Below, piece after piece: positions 23,800 through 35,784 of a DNA stretch of 64,000 bases (position 1 is its first letter; each line of letters opens with the position of its first letter). The notes under the pieces were generated by a model that saw only the letters and a program-made list of their open reading frames with translations, was not told where the DNA came from and ran no database searches. Source of the stretch: Delphinus delphis. Lineage: Eukaryota; Chordata; Mammalia; Artiodactyla; Delphinidae. The translations under genes and the position numbers were made by a program. Where the stretch lies: assembly GCF_949987515.2 (NCBI RefSeq), contig NC_082699.1, positions 76,046,281-76,110,280 of the forward strand. The letters run 5' to 3'.

Positions 23800-24180
23800 A
23801 CAAGAGGTAGTTCAGACCAAGAAGATGTTAGTGAAAGCCTGTTGGATGGGATTATGAGAAAGCCACCTTTTCTTTAACAAAAAGAGATAAACTTGGTTGA
23901 CATAAGTCTTTCACTCTTCACCCTTCCTGCTTCCTATACATCTGAAATACGCACACCATGCCTGATGGTAGAGGAAAGATTTCACGCCATGAATCTGAAA
24001 AAGAGAGGCACACGCTAAAGATGGCAGAGCAGGAAGCCTGGGCGGAGCACCAAGCTGTGTTCTTGATGACTTTGTGCAACCAATGGTAGAAGCCAGAGCT
24101 GTCACTACAAGAGAAAAATAAAATGCCATTTGGATAACCTACTGTCGTTAGGTTTCTATTATTACAGCTAAGCCCAGGCT
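23800..24180 (+). mobile_element. Probable MLT1-like LTR
   Basis: 'ggatgggattatgagaaag', 'cacacgctaaagatggcag', 'gatgactttgtgcaacc' and 'tctattattacagctaagc' match the same LTR type as 3640-3975. Confidence 0.5.
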
Positions 24181-24229
24181 TAGTTGACATGCAACGACAT
24201 GTAATTCATCCTCCAACAGGATAAAAAAA

Positions 24230-24700
24230 ACATCTCAGCCCATTTGCCATGACACCTCTTTCCATCCCAGAGCCTGCAGACCTTATCACTCTCACCTCCC
24301 ACGACCTCCTCACCACCACATGCTCTCTGAGTCCCAATCATTCTAACTGGTCCATTAGCAAGTCCCCTGAAAACCCCATCTTTCTACAGGTCCTTGTGTT
24401 TTCACAAGTTCTTCTGAGTTAGAATGGCTGTTCCCCACCAGCTTCACCCAGAGATGCATAACTGGTCTACCAAGCCTGGGGTACACATCACCTCCTCTAT
24501 AAAGTCTTCCTTGATTCCATAGTTCCTCCGTTCCCTGCACTTCCAGAGAGCACCCCATGGCTGATTTTTGCTACAGCAATTAGTGAATTACTTTCAAATT
24601 ATTAGTGTAACCATCTGCCTCCTCCTCCAAAACATGACACCCGGAGAGCAGTGATCTCACCTTATCAGCCATTCAACACATGTCTAAGGGCGCCTCTCAA
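24230..24700 (+). mobile_element. L2 3' region
   Basis: Long L2 stretch with 'cacctcctctataaagtct', 'tccttgattccatag' and 'gagagcagtgatctcacc'. Confidence 0.65.
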
Positions 24701-24970
24701 TCCATGGCCTCCACCTACTGAAGCTGTGACCTTCAGCTTCTCTAAGTTATTTATTAAAATAATGTAGAAAGATAAATAAAGTAAAGATAGCCCTAGGGTC
24801 ATCATATAACCCAACTCCAAAGGATTCTGTATTCCAACAAGTGTCCCACCCTCGGGTGTGTGCAGAATAAAAGGCTAATGGCATCCCTGGATTTGAGCAC
24901 TTTACAGATTAAAAGCAATAATGTATGAAAAGTGCTGATAAATAAGTTCAATAAATATTAGCTATTGGGG

Positions 24971-25280
24971 GGGGCTTCCCTGGTGGCTCAGTGGTTAAGA
25001 ACCCACCTCTGGGGACACGGGTTCTATCCCTGGTCCGGGAAGATCCCACATGCTGCAGAGCAGCTAAGCCTGTGCACCACGACTACTGAGCCTGCGCTCT
25101 AGAGCCCGTGAGCCACAATGACTGAAGCCCACACGCCTAGAGCCCGTGCTCCACAACAAGAGAAGCCACCGCAATGAGAAGCCCACGCACCGCAATGAAG
25201 AGTAGCCCCCGCTAGCCACAACTAGAGAAAGCCCGTGCACAGCAACAAAGACCCAATGCAACAAAAATAAAAATTCAAAG
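24971..25280 (+). mobile_element. Long-form CHR SINE
   Basis: Two internal units and a tail 'acaaaaataaaaattc'. Flanked by near-identical 'tattagctattggg' (ending 24,970) and 'tattagctgttggg' (from about 25,285). It sits at the end of an old L2/MIR-like piece. Confidence 0.92.
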
Positions 25281-25294
25281 AAAGTATTAGCTGT

Positions 25295-25385
25295 TGGGAT
25301 GATAATGATTGTATCTTTGTATCCTCAGCCCTGGACTTGGCCCAAGGTAAGTGCTCAGTAATATTTCCTGGTTGTAGAAATAAAA
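25295..25385 (+). mobile_element. L2 3'-end fragment
   Basis: 'gattgtatctttgtatcct' followed by 'aaggtaagtgctcagtaat' is an L2 tail. Confidence 0.6.
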
Positions 25386-26300
25386 TGAAATCCAGGTTTA
25401 TTCTCGGTTCTAAATTATAAAGCACTCTGAAATCCCAGGCTAAAATAATACAAAAATCATAATGGTATCCCTTGGTATCTAATATTTCCCACCAAAATAT
25501 GTCCTGATGTTTATCCTCTGGAGCTTACCCCATCAGGCAGACTCAGTGCCTGCCTGAGACATCTGTTTCCAAGCACAGTGAGACTGTGGGGCAGGAACTT
25601 TCTGAGGAGGTTCTGGGTGGAATCAACTGTGCTGGAAGGACTGGGATAATAATAAACAAGTCTAAACAACGTGGCTGTTGTTGGAACTGGATGTCCTTGG
25701 GCCTCTGGGAGTTTGGCTCTAGATCTACCATTCTTGAGAATTTAATCTTCCTGTGCAACTTCCATGGGGCTCTCCAGACAAGTGAGGGCTGGAGAGAAGT
25801 GAATGGCCGTTCACAATCAGCGCCGAGCTCAGGGGAGCCTGGCTGGGTGAGAAGCTCTCAGCCTGTGCTGGTGGCTCAGAGGAACCTAAGAGCTTCAGTA
25901 ATTCTGATCCAACTTGTTCCAAAACATTTGCACCTTGACATAATGAGATCACTCTATTTCTGTGGGTTATTGCACTAGGTTGTACAAGAAAATCCTAATC
26001 GAATGATTACATGATATAAGCATTTAGTATATACCTATGGGATGAAAGCATTGAGGAGAGAGATGGAGTATGAAATAGATTCAGTCTTCACATTGCGCAC
26101 AGTCAAATGGGAAAGAAAATCATGTATGTAAATGCCTCTACTAAAAGAAAATAAAAATAAAGCATGTATGAAAGAAATAAGGGGAAACAACAAGAGAGGG
26201 TCCGAAAAGGAACAAATTTAAAGGAAACTTGAAATTATCCGAGCAGAAGAAAGCCCAACAGAAATAACACTGGGAATTATCTCTTCATCCCTTCTTATTT
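25386..26300. other. No recognised feature
   Basis: A 130-codon plus frame at 25586-25978 shows no domain or coding-like flanks. Not called as a gene. Confidence 0.45.
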
Positions 26301-26305
26301 TAAAA

Positions 26306-27015
26306 ATAGGGAAACTGCAGCCACTATGGAGAACAGTATGGAAGTTCCTTACAAAGCTAAAAATAGTTACCATATGATCCAGCAATCCCACTCCTGGGCA
26401 CATATCCAGAAATGATGAGAACTCGAAAAGATCCATGCACCCCAATGTTCATAGCAGCACTATTTACAATAGCCAAGAAATAAAGCAACCTAAATGTCCA
26501 TGGATAGATGAACGAAGAAGATGTGGTATATACATACAATGGAATATTACTTACTCCATAAAAAAGAATGAAATATTGCCATTTGCAGCAACATGGATGG
26601 ACGTAGAGAGTATCATCCTGAGTGACAGAGAAAGACAAATATCCTATGATATCACTTATATGTGGAATGCAAAAAAATGATACAAATGCACTTATTTACA
26701 AAACAGAAATAGACTCACAGACATAGAAAACAAACTTATGGTTACCAAAGGGGAAGTGGGGGGAGGGAACAAATTAGGAGTTTGGGATTAACAGATACAC
26801 ACTACTGTATATCTGTATATCTTATACTGTATATAAAGTAGATAAACAACAAGGACCTACTATATAGCACAGGGAACTCTACTCAATATCTTGTAATAAC
26901 CCATAATGGAAAAGAACCTGATAAAGAATATATATATATAACGGAATCACTTTGCTGTACACCTGAAACTAATACAACATTGTAAATCAGCTATACTTCA
27001 ATAAAAAACTGTTTG
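26306..27015 (+). mobile_element. L1 3' end (cetartiodactyl-type)
   Basis: From 'cagccactatggagaacag' to 'cttcaataaaaaact', with ORF2 C-terminal coding text 'tgtggtatatacatac' and the 3' UTR marker 'acaacaaggacctacta'. 5' truncated. It lies inside a reversed MIR whose halves are at about 26,280-26,317 and 27,041-27,120. Confidence 0.9.
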
Positions 27016-27040
27016 TTTGAGTAACATAAAATTTCCCCAA

Positions 27041-27120
27041 TAAAAAATGGGAAAATTGAGTCTAAGAGAAGCAAGTCACTTTGTTCTTGTTCACAATGCT
27101 CTGTGAGTACTCTACCTGCG
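27041..27120 (-). mobile_element. MIR SINE half, split by L1
   Basis: 'aatgggaaaattgagtcta' followed by 'agcaagtcactttgttct' continues the MIR text broken at 26,317. Confidence 0.55.
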
Positions 27121-27144
27121 TTTCTATTCTGTAACTCAGCCTCA

Positions 27145-27370
27145 GGAAAGAACTTGGAGTCAGAGTCCCCGAAGTTGGAATCTGGGTTCTGAGCCTGATC
27201 ATCTGTGTAATTTTGGGCAAGCTACCCCATCTCTCTGAGCTTCAGAAACTTCATTTGTGAAAACGGCCTAGAAAGAATCCTTTTAGATCATAAAACTGTG
27301 GTGAAGATTCCACGAGAAAATCCATGTCCAGGGACTGGTTCAGGGAAAGCGTTCACATACTTGTTGAAGG
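27145..27370 (+). mobile_element. MIR SINE
   Basis: 'ggagtcagagtccccgaag', 'tgtgtaattttgggcaagc' and 'tctctgagcttcagaaact' follow the MIR core. Confidence 0.75.
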
Positions 27371-27484
27371 CACACGTGCATGAATAAGTGAATGAATGAG
27401 TGTTTAAGTGAACGGTCTGGAAGAAGGAGGAAAAAAAAAGAAGAGAAACTACTGCCTGGTGTGTCTGGCGTCTCCCTACTCTAC

Positions 27485-27590
27485 CCACTGGAAAAATGTA
27501 AGTCCCAGGAGAGAAAGACCAAGTGTGTCCTGCTCTCAGCAGGAGCCCAGCATGATGTTTGGCACATAATATGTACTTGATTATGTACTT
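27485..27590 (+). mobile_element. L2 3'-end fragment
   Basis: 'aaatgtaagtcccaggaga', then 'atgtttggcacataatatg'. Confidence 0.65.
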
Positions 27591-27629
27591 CTTTTACTAA
27601 TAAAATAGCTCTTCTTTCTCAATTCTTTT

Positions 27630-27785
27630 GCTCTGTGTCAGGCATTTTTCTAAGTCTTATGCCTGTAGTGGGTATATCATTTAATAGTCCAGGCCACCTA
27701 CAAGAAAAGTGGCCTTACTACCCCTATTTGACGGATGAAAAAACAGATTCTGTCCCAAGAAAGAGACAGAGAAGGACTTAATGTT
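27630..27785 (-). mobile_element. MIR SINE
   Basis: 'gtgtcaggcatttttctaa', 'atatcatttaatagtcc' and 'cctatttgacggatgaaaa'. Confidence 0.65.
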
Positions 27786-27794
27786 TGAAGTGCA

Positions 27795-28145
27795 GACAGT
27801 AACGTTTATTGAGTCTTGCAATATGCCAGATACCATTCTAAACACTTTACTTTTATTTGTTCTTTAATCCTCACAAAAACCTGAAAGAAGAACTTTTTTT
27901 TTTTTTTTTGGCCATGCTGCTCAGCATGTGGGACCTTAGTTTCTGGACCAGGGATCGAACCCAAGCCCCCTGCAGTGGAAGCGCGGAGTAAACCTCTGGA
28001 CCACCAGGGAAGCCCAGATGTACTACTTTTTAATCCCGATTTTCTAAATGCATAAATCGAACTGCAGAGAGGATGAGTAATACGCCCATGGGCACACAGC
28101 TCACCAGTAGCAGAGTTAGGCTTTGAACAGAGCATCACTGTCATA
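27795..28145 (-). mobile_element. MIR/L2 SINE host split by a CHR SINE
   Basis: 'cgtttattgagtcttgcaa' and 'taatcctcacaaaaacctg' on the left, 'aactgcagagaggatgag' and 'gggcacacagctcaccag' on the right. The SINE at 27894-28015 separates the halves. Confidence 0.7.
27894..28015 (-). mobile_element. Short-form CHR SINE
   Basis: T-run and 'ggccatgctgctcagcatg', then the reverse B box 'gggatcgaacc' and the reverse head 'ggaccaccagggaagccc'. Confidence 0.92.
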
Positions 28146-28296
28146 CTCAGCAGCCTTGTAGGGTTTGATGCTATGGTCAAAATAAGTCAGGCTGATGCGG
28201 GAGGCCAGAGAAGATCATGGATTCAACATTCAGAGGAGTGGGGCAAGGCTTTTCAAAAGAGATGATGACTGAGGTGAATCTGAATCAAGGAAGAAG

Positions 28297-28470
<174 letters not shown>

Positions 28471-29309
28471 TTTGGAAGGGGCAGCAACACATTGTGCTAA
28501 AATTATAAATGCATCAACCAGCCCCCTCTTTGGGGACACCTTCTCCATCTCTCTGGCAACCACAATCAGGACCCCAAGATTTCCTGCAAAGGAAACCTCA
28601 AGTACAATGCACACTTCATTCCCACCATGAGTCACGTTATATGCCGCTGGGAGCCGACTCAGCCTCAGTTTTAACTTGAAATGAGAAGCACCTTAAAGCA
28701 ACATATTGATTTTAAGTTTAGATGTATACAATACGTTATATTAGCATCCCAGAAGTTTTGACACGTACATTAATCACTGAATTTTGAATGAAAATATCCA
28801 GGGGGCATGCGATTAAACCACACAAGCAAAGAAGAAAAGACAGATCCGCTATTTCAGTAAGTGTTTTTTCTTTCATTTTGGTTGGAGATAGACAATAAAG
28901 TACAAAGTAGAAAGGCAAACACTTAAAATTTGGACTGCTTACCTGAACAACTAGGGAAGACACAGACTGCCCTGGATTTCTTGTTTTCTTTCTTTCTTTC
29001 TTTTTTTTTTAAGCCCCCTCATTCCATAAAGTGTCCTTCAAAGTAAACACGCTGCAGTCTTTCACACTTAATCCAGAATCAAAAGATGTTGGAAGCAGAC
29101 CTGATATTAAGGGTCATCAAATAAACCCTCTCCTCACTCCCTTCATATTCCAAGTCAAACAGAAGCTCAATCCCATTTCCCAAGTTTCAACTGCTCAGTG
29201 GTTAAAAGCCAAATATTTTGACTGAACAGAGTTTTTGACTTTATTTTTAGTCTTATATTTTGTTTGGTTTTTATCATCTCTAGCTGAATTTTAAATGCCC
29301 TCCACAAGG
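28471..29309. other. No recognised feature
   Basis: Unique-looking sequence with a short (TTTC)n/T-run at 28,986-29,012. Confidence 0.5.
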
Positions 29310-29560
29310 AACACCTACAGGGTAGCTGAGAAGGAATAAGCTTTGGGATCAGACCAATTTGAGGGTCAAGTTCAGTCTTCCTCTCTTGCTGTCTGTGGGA
29401 CTGTGAGTAAATTACTTCCCCTCTCTGTGCCTGGATCTCCTCAGCTTTAAAGACCACTAGTGACACCTCCTGCACGAAGGTTAAATAAAAGTATCACCAG
29501 GGAAAGTACTTACTGCAGTCACCAGCACATAGTAGGTACTTAGGAAGTGTTTCCTTTCCC
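29310..29560 (+). mobile_element. MIR SINE
   Basis: 'aagctttgggatcagacca', 'ctctgtgcctggatctcct' and 'cagcacatagtaggtactt' give nearly the whole MIR. Confidence 0.8.
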
Positions 29561-30389
29561 TCTCATCTGTACTACACATAATTCAATCCCTGCCTGTCAC
29601 TTCAAAAGGACTGATGATCATTTTTTGTTTACAATAAATGCATGCTTTTGGAAAGAAGGAGGAAAAGAGAAAAGCAAGGAAGTGTCATTCTGACACTCAG
29701 AAGCAATTACATTAACATTCATTTTATTCTCCCAAATGGCTCACACCAGTCAGCACGTTAAAATACAGCGCTTGATGAACTCTACCTTGGGCACAAGATT
29801 CCAAAGATAATCTTATCTTTAAACATTTCCTCTAAGCAAACTAAAAAAGGCCATTTATTCTTCAGTGCATTTTATATTCTGATTTAAAGTCAATAAGGTT
29901 TCACAAAAACCACCGTTCAGTCGTCCCCTCTTTCCCTGTAGTAATACCTCAGTTATGATGGTGTATGCTCAGAAACTAATTTTTGAGATAACTTATACCA
30001 AATCCTTTAAATACCAAATACTGTTATATTTAATTTTAGCAATTTTGATGTAACTCATTTTAGAAATTATACTCCCATGCCTTCTTTCAGCAGAGTTTAC
30101 AGACTGCAATTTAGCTCTTCCTTGATGACTCACTGTAACACTTCTGAACATAAGTTATTGCTTAGTGCTATTATGCCCTGATGCTCTCAAAGACCCCTGA
30201 AGGCTGAACAACTCCAAGTTCCTTCACTCAGGATCCAAAGGCTCTGCCTAATGGATATCCCTTGGTCCACCCCACAGAGAGGTTCCATTCAAAGGAGAGT
30301 CTCAGTCAGGTTCTTCAGTTTTCATAGTAGAACATCAAATCTCACCATCCTCTTAGTTGACATTAAAGTACACAGATGAGTCTTTAACC
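29561..30389. other. No recognised feature
   Basis: AT-leaning and without an open frame of more than 60 codons. No repeat identified. Confidence 0.5.
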
Positions 30390-30575
30390 AGAAGAAACTA
30401 ATCACCTAGTATGTGGCAAGTATTACAATAGATTGTGTTGAATTTGCTTACTTTTTATTTTTTCATTTAATTTTCATTACAATTTTCTTATGGGTTGCCT
30501 ATGATCACTGTTTCAGAGTTAAAGAAACTAAGATCAATACAGGTAAAGTAACATACTATATCCTAGAGAGAAGTT
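30390..30575 (-). mobile_element. Decayed MIR SINE
   Basis: 'tttcatttaattttcatta', 'gtttcagagttaaagaaac' and 'acaggtaaagtaacat'. Confidence 0.5.
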
Positions 30576-30664
30576 GAGATTATGACAGGGTTATCAGAAA
30601 AGTGTTGCTGAAATTGTATACCATAGACCCCATGTGGAGTTAGGAAGGGAGTTACAGAAAAAGA

Positions 30665-31066
30665 GGGCTAACTGATGGACCTAGAGATGATCATACTAAG
30701 GGAAGTAAGTCAGAAAAAGGAAGACAAATACCACATGATATCACTTATATGAGGAATCTAAAATATGACACAAATGAACTTATCTACAAAACAGACTCGC
30801 AGACATAGAGAACAGACTTGTGGTGGCCAAGGGGGGGGGGGCAGGGTAGGGATACAGTGGGAGGTTGGGATTAGCAGATGCAAACTACGACACATAAGAT
30901 GGATAAACAACAAGGTCCTACTGTAGAGCACAGGGAAATATATGCACTATCCTGTGATAAACTGTAATGGAAAAGAATATGAAAAAGAATATGTATATCT
31001 GAATCACTCTGCTGTACACCAGAAACTAACACAACATTGTGAATCAACTATACTCCAATTTAAAAA
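30665..31066 (+). mobile_element. L1 3' end
   Basis: From 'tgatggacctagagatgat' through the last ORF2 codons to the 3' UTR 'aacaacaaggtcctactg' and 'actatactccaatttaaa'. Contains G11 at 30,831-30,841. 5' truncated. Confidence 0.9.
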
Positions 31067-32194
31067 ACAGGGCAAATGGATTAAAAAAGGAGAGATCATT
31101 GGCCAGAGATTTCTGTGAAGTCAAAGAATGGCATTAATAGGAAAATCTAGCAAGCAAGCTAAGAGAGGAAGCTGGGTTCGATGGATTATTTGGTGCATGT
31201 ATAGCAAGTGTGATGCGTGAATGAAGGTATGGCTGAGTAGAGAAGAGGAAAAGCTGTCCCAGCTGAGAAGGTGAAAGCCAAGGTGCTGCGGGGGTCATTT
31301 AGCTGGGCTTGGAAGGCATCCAAGATAATGGCAGGACTTGGGGTGCGGAGGAAAACAAGACCCAGGTACCAGAATGACCAGTGCCTGGAGAGCAGTGTGT
31401 GGGCAAAAGACCAGTACATGACTGGTCAGGCCGGTAGGTACCAGTGTAGCTGGCACCCCACTGCCATTTTCCGACAGCGATGCTTTTGAGAGATGAGCAG
31501 AAGGTGTGGCTAAATGCGGAAGTGGAGCCACAGCAGGGCTCCTTGGGTCCCAAGCATTACAAGGTTTGGGGAGATCCTTCTATAGTATGTTTTCATGACT
31601 CCCTTATGGGAACAGACATTCTCAGAGGATCAAAGGGTTGTATGGCTGAATGTCATAGCCCCCAAGAAGCAGCTTTGGAGAAATCTGTTTGTCTTAAAGG
31701 AAGACTTGGAGGGGGCGCTAATCAAAATAAGTGGAAACATCCATTAGAACGTAGTGGGTGCTACTGGAGCTTCATACTGCTCCCCTCTCCCAGGCTGGCG
31801 TGCCCATCACTGAGTCGCTGTGTTGCCTGATAACAACCCGTCATTTCTCTGTCCTAAGAATTTTCCTCAGCTGACAGGAGCTGCTTTGCCCAGAAATACT
31901 TGCGTGGATATACCTCTCGGAGTTGGAGCCACAGATATGGCCTTGCTTCAAGGTGGAAAACACGTGTTCCCTAGAGCTCCCTGTGTGATCAGGCTGAGAT
32001 TAGATGAGGCTGCACCCACACCTGTACCTATGCCTGTCTTCTTCCCTGTCTATTTCTGCTCTCCTCACTCCCTCTGAGGTTTCAACTGAAAGCACCCTCT
32101 CAGTCAGTCACCTGTACAAGAGCCATCTCAGGATGTAAGAGGTAGGTCTACATCGCAGAGCCTGAGACAGGAAGCAGGTAGGACCACTCCACGG
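31067..32194. other. No recognised feature
   Basis: Frames of 72-116 codons on both strands (for example 31480-31830 +) do not resemble a known family. May contain an unrecognised LTR. Confidence 0.4.
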
Positions 32195-32570
32195 GGCCAA
32201 TGAACTGTCCAGGGTCACTTGACTAATAAATATCAGAACTAGGATAACCATCCAAGCTGGTTTGTCTGGGACTGAGGGGGTTCCCAGGAGGCAAGACGCT
32301 TCGTTTTCAAACTGGAACAGTCCCAGGAAAAGAAGAGAAGTTGCTCACTCTAGTCAGAACTGGGATTCAAACCCAAGTCTGGGGAATTACCTGGTGGTCC
32401 AGTGGTTAGGACTCCACGCGTTCACTGCTGAGGGCCCGGGTTCAATCCTAATCAGGGAACTAAAATCCCACAAGCCACACTGCGTGGCCAAAAAAACAAA
32501 AACAAAACAACAAAAACAAACCCAAGTCTGTCACATTCTAAACGGCGTCTTTCTCTAGACAGTCCTCTTT
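32195..32570 (-). mobile_element. MIR SINE split by a CHR SINE
   Basis: 'actgtccagggtcacttga' and 'tcagaactgggattcaaac' continue after the SINE at 'cccaagtctgtcacattc'. Confidence 0.55.
32382..32516 (+). mobile_element. Short-form CHR SINE
   Basis: Head 'attacctggtggtccagtgg', B box GGTTCAATCC, end 'actgcgtggcc' and an A-rich tail. Exact 14-bp duplication 'caaacccaagtctg' at 32368-32381 and 32517-32530. Confidence 0.96.
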
Positions 32571-33324
32571 CATTTACATGAGTGTGGCCTCATGTATAAC
32601 CTGGGCACCCGCTAGCTCAGGCACCACCAGAAAATACATCACCACATGGTGCCCACAAAGGGATGTTTGTAGGCTCTGAGGCAGCCCCATCCCTCTCTTA
32701 GAAATTGTATTCTTAGTTGGGGTCCATGGGAGGGCTTCAGGTCATCTATAACCCCTCTCATAGGGTTGTTCTTTCTTTTCTTTTTTTTTTTCTTTTTTTT
32801 TCTTCTTGAAAATGACTGTAGATTTCATCAGGTGCTCAACGTGCTCCTCGACATCATTAAGGTTAAGAGCCATTGTCCCAGAACACATGGCTTTTATTTC
32901 CGGATTAAGTTGAACAGTGGGGTGCTGTACTTCTGTCTCATACTCACGGGTCTGAAGCAGAGCTGTTTCCCAGTTCAATGGCCACACACCCACCTCCGCG
33001 TTCACCAGAGCATAGTGGCTAGAAGACATCTACCTCAATCCTCAGGCTGTTCTCATCCTAGTCCTGGGAGGAAAGTTTCTTTTTTTATTTAAACTGAAAC
33101 TTGAAAGATATTTGTCAGGGCTGGCTGAGGAGACAGGAAGGGGAGGTTGTCTCAGGGAGCGGGTAGAGCAGGGACAAAGAAGCATGCTTCAGCATGGCCC
33201 TCAACAGGACACCAACCTGCTGACCAGGAGCTCTAAATGGTACTTAAACAGGACTGTGGTTATTTGTTTTCACTGAAAAAGTGTTATTCTATTATTGAAG
33301 GTTCCTGGCATTAATTCTTCTGTA
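32571..33324. other. Otherwise unclassified
   Basis: Apart from the possible retrocopy at 32785-33029 and its T-rich flank, nothing is recognised. Confidence 0.4.
32785..33029 (-). pseudogene. Possible retrocopy fragment with A-rich tail
   Basis: On the minus strand an open frame of about 78 codons starts at the ATG at 33027-33029 and runs into an A-rich tract (reverse of 32,772-32,808). Its composition looks more protein-like than most frames here (Glu, Val, Leu, Asn rich; for example 'LNLNDVEEHVEHLMKS'). An A-rich end after coding-like sequence suits a retrocopied mRNA made by internal priming. I do not recognise the parent, and no target duplication was found. Confidence 0.25.
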
Positions 33325-33600
33325 TGTGCTTTGATAAATATTGGGTGCGTGCTCATTGAGTGCCAGGAAATGTTCTACGTCCTTGTGCAGCTATAAACAT
33401 GACAAAGTCCCTGCACCATGGAGCTTACCATCTTGGAAAGGAGAGAATTAATTTTTTTTTAAAAAAAGTAAAGCAATACATCCGTAATAATATTCAAACA
33501 GGTATATAGTGATGAATGCTATGGAGAAAAAGAAAGCAAGCTCTGAGGCTGGAAAGCAGACGGGGCTATTTGACTAGGGTAGCCCAGGGAGACCTCCACA
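33325..33600 (-). mobile_element. L2 fragment
   Basis: 'tgagtgccaggaaatgttc', 'aaagtccctgcaccatgga' and 'gacggggctatttgac' follow the reversed L2 order. Confidence 0.65.
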
Positions 33601-34009
33601 AAGAAAAGACTTGGATGTGGGGAGGGAGGGAGCCATGGAAATATCAAGGGGTGACTTTCCCAGCCAGCAGTGTGAAAACAAAGCAAAAAGCCCTTAAGGA
33701 AAGAGGAAGCTATAGAGTGTGTGTTTTTGTATTGTTTGTTGTATTTTTTGAATGGGTTGAATGGGCAGAGCTATCGACCTTGTGAGTCTAAAAGAATATT
33801 TTTATTTCCTCATTCTATATATTCCCCTGGGGGTGATCACATCTACTCCCATGCTCTGAATTAGCATCTATGTGCTGATGATTTTCTAAGTTCAGATTCA
33901 GTCAAGAATTCCTTTCCGAGCTTGACTGATGTCTCTAATTGCCTAAAATGTACATGGATTTCCTCAGAGACCTAAAAATCTACTTATTCAAAATAAAAGT
34001 CATCATTTC
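33601..34009. other. No recognised feature
   Basis: Includes a GT/T-rich part at 33,718-33,760. No repeat or gene is recognised. Confidence 0.45.
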
Positions 34010-34390
34010 CCCCTCAAAATCTGTTCTTTTCCTTGTGTCCCCAGGCCAATAAACGGCAACAAGGCCAATCCATCAGACCAGGTCAGAAAACTAAGAGTCA
34101 ACCTTGATATTTCTGCACTTTTAGGTACTGTATTTTGAGTCATCCACACTTCCCAATGCTCAATTGCCTTAATGTCTCAAGTTTGTTCTCCTTTCTTCAT
34201 CCCTGTTACCTTAACTTTGTTTGGGACTATCACTACCTCCATACAGCCTGGGTTTCCTGCAGTGGCCTCCTATCATGTCTCCATGCTTTTTGGCTTGCTC
34301 CCCTCCCATGCATCCTCTCTAGTGCAGCCAGAATCCAAAATGCCTATCTGTAGCTGTCATTTCCCACTTTAATATCCTCCCACTGCTGAA
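34010..34390 (+). mobile_element. L2 fragment
   Basis: 'gcagtggcctcctatcatg', 'agtgcagccagaatcca' and 'aatatcctcccactgctga' mark plus-strand L2. A plus-strand L1 fragment follows it directly. Confidence 0.65.
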
Positions 34391-34391
34391 C

Positions 34392-35625
34392 AAAGCCGGA
34401 GGCATCACATTTGCTGATTTCAAATTATATTACAAAGCTATAGTAATTAAAGCAGCATGGTACTGGCATAAAAACAGATACATAGAATAATGGAATAGAA
34501 ATAAACTCACACATATATAGTCAACTAATCTTTGACAAGGGTGTCAAGAATACACAATGAGAAAAGGATAGTCTCTTCAATAAATGGTGTCGGGAAAACT
34601 GGATACCCATATGCAAATAAGTAAAACTGAACCCTTATATTACACCATGCACAAAAATAACTCAAAATGGAACAATGACTTAAACATAAGATCTGAAACC
34701 AAAAACCTCCTGCAAGAATACACACACAGTGGGAAAAGCTCTTTGACATTAGTCTTAGCAATGACTTTTTAGATATGACACCAAAAGCACAGGCAACAAA
34801 AGCAAAGATTAAATAAATGGGACTACATGCACAGCAAAGGAAACAATCAACAAGAGTAAAAAGGCAACACACGAAATAGAAGAAAATATTTGGAAGCCAT
34901 ACATCTTATAGGGGGTTAATATCCAAAATATATAAGGAACTCATACAATTCAATAGCAAAAAAATAAAATTAAAATAAATGTTGGCAAGGATGTGGAGCA
35001 AAGGGAACTCTGGTGCACTGTTAGTGGGAAGGTAAATCAGTACAGTCATTATGGAAAACATCATGAAAATTTCTAAAACAAATTTAAAGTAGAACTACCA
35101 TATGACTCAGCAATCCCATTTCTGGGTATAGGTCCAAAAGAATTGAAATCAGGATCTCAAAGAGATACCTGCAATCCCACGTTCACTGCAGCATTATTCA
35201 CAATAGCCAAGATACAGAAATAACCTACATGCCCAGCTATGGATGAATGACTAAAGAAAGTGTGGTATATACATCCAATGGACTATTACTCAGTCTTAAA
35301 AAAAAAAAAGTAAGAAAATCCTGTCATTTGTGACAATATGAAAGGACGTGGAGAATATAATGCTAAGCAATATAGGCCAGACACAGAAATTCCAATATTG
35401 TATGATCTCACTTAAATGTGAAATCAAAGAGAGTCAAACTCATAGAAGCAGAGAGCTGGGGGAGGGGAAAACAGGGACACAAGGGGTCAAGGGGTACAAA
35501 GTTTCAGTTCTGCAAGATGAGAAAGTTCTGGAGAGCTCATGCGTAGAATGGTGACTATAGGTAACAGTACTGTATTGCATACTTGAAATTTGCTAAGAGG
35601 GTAGATCCTAAGTGTTCTCATCATG
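34392..35625 (+). mobile_element. Old L1 3' half (L1M type)
   Basis: Starts in ORF2 ('ggaggcatcacatttgctg', 'agcatggtactggcataaa') and runs to a 3' UTR with 'gtacaaagtttcagttctg' and 'gaatggtgactataggtaa'. Stops and internal deletions are present. No clean poly-A. Confidence 0.88.
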
Positions 35626-35784
35626 TCTGATTTTAGTTTTACCAAGATCGCTCTAGCTGTCCTGCGTCAAGAAGCAGAGATGAGGCAGGGATGTCCATTC
35701 AGAGCCTAGCGTGCTAGTTCAGGTAGATGAAGGTGCTGAAACCAGAGTGAGTGTAGTCAAGCTGGAAAGAAACCCCTGAGTGTC

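Noticed and set aside
28930..28985. Minus-strand microexon 'ttgttcag' before GTAAGC
   Set aside because: An 8-nt exon between 'ttccctag' and the donor is possible, but the U-rich part is a simple (TTTC)-type repeat. No other support.
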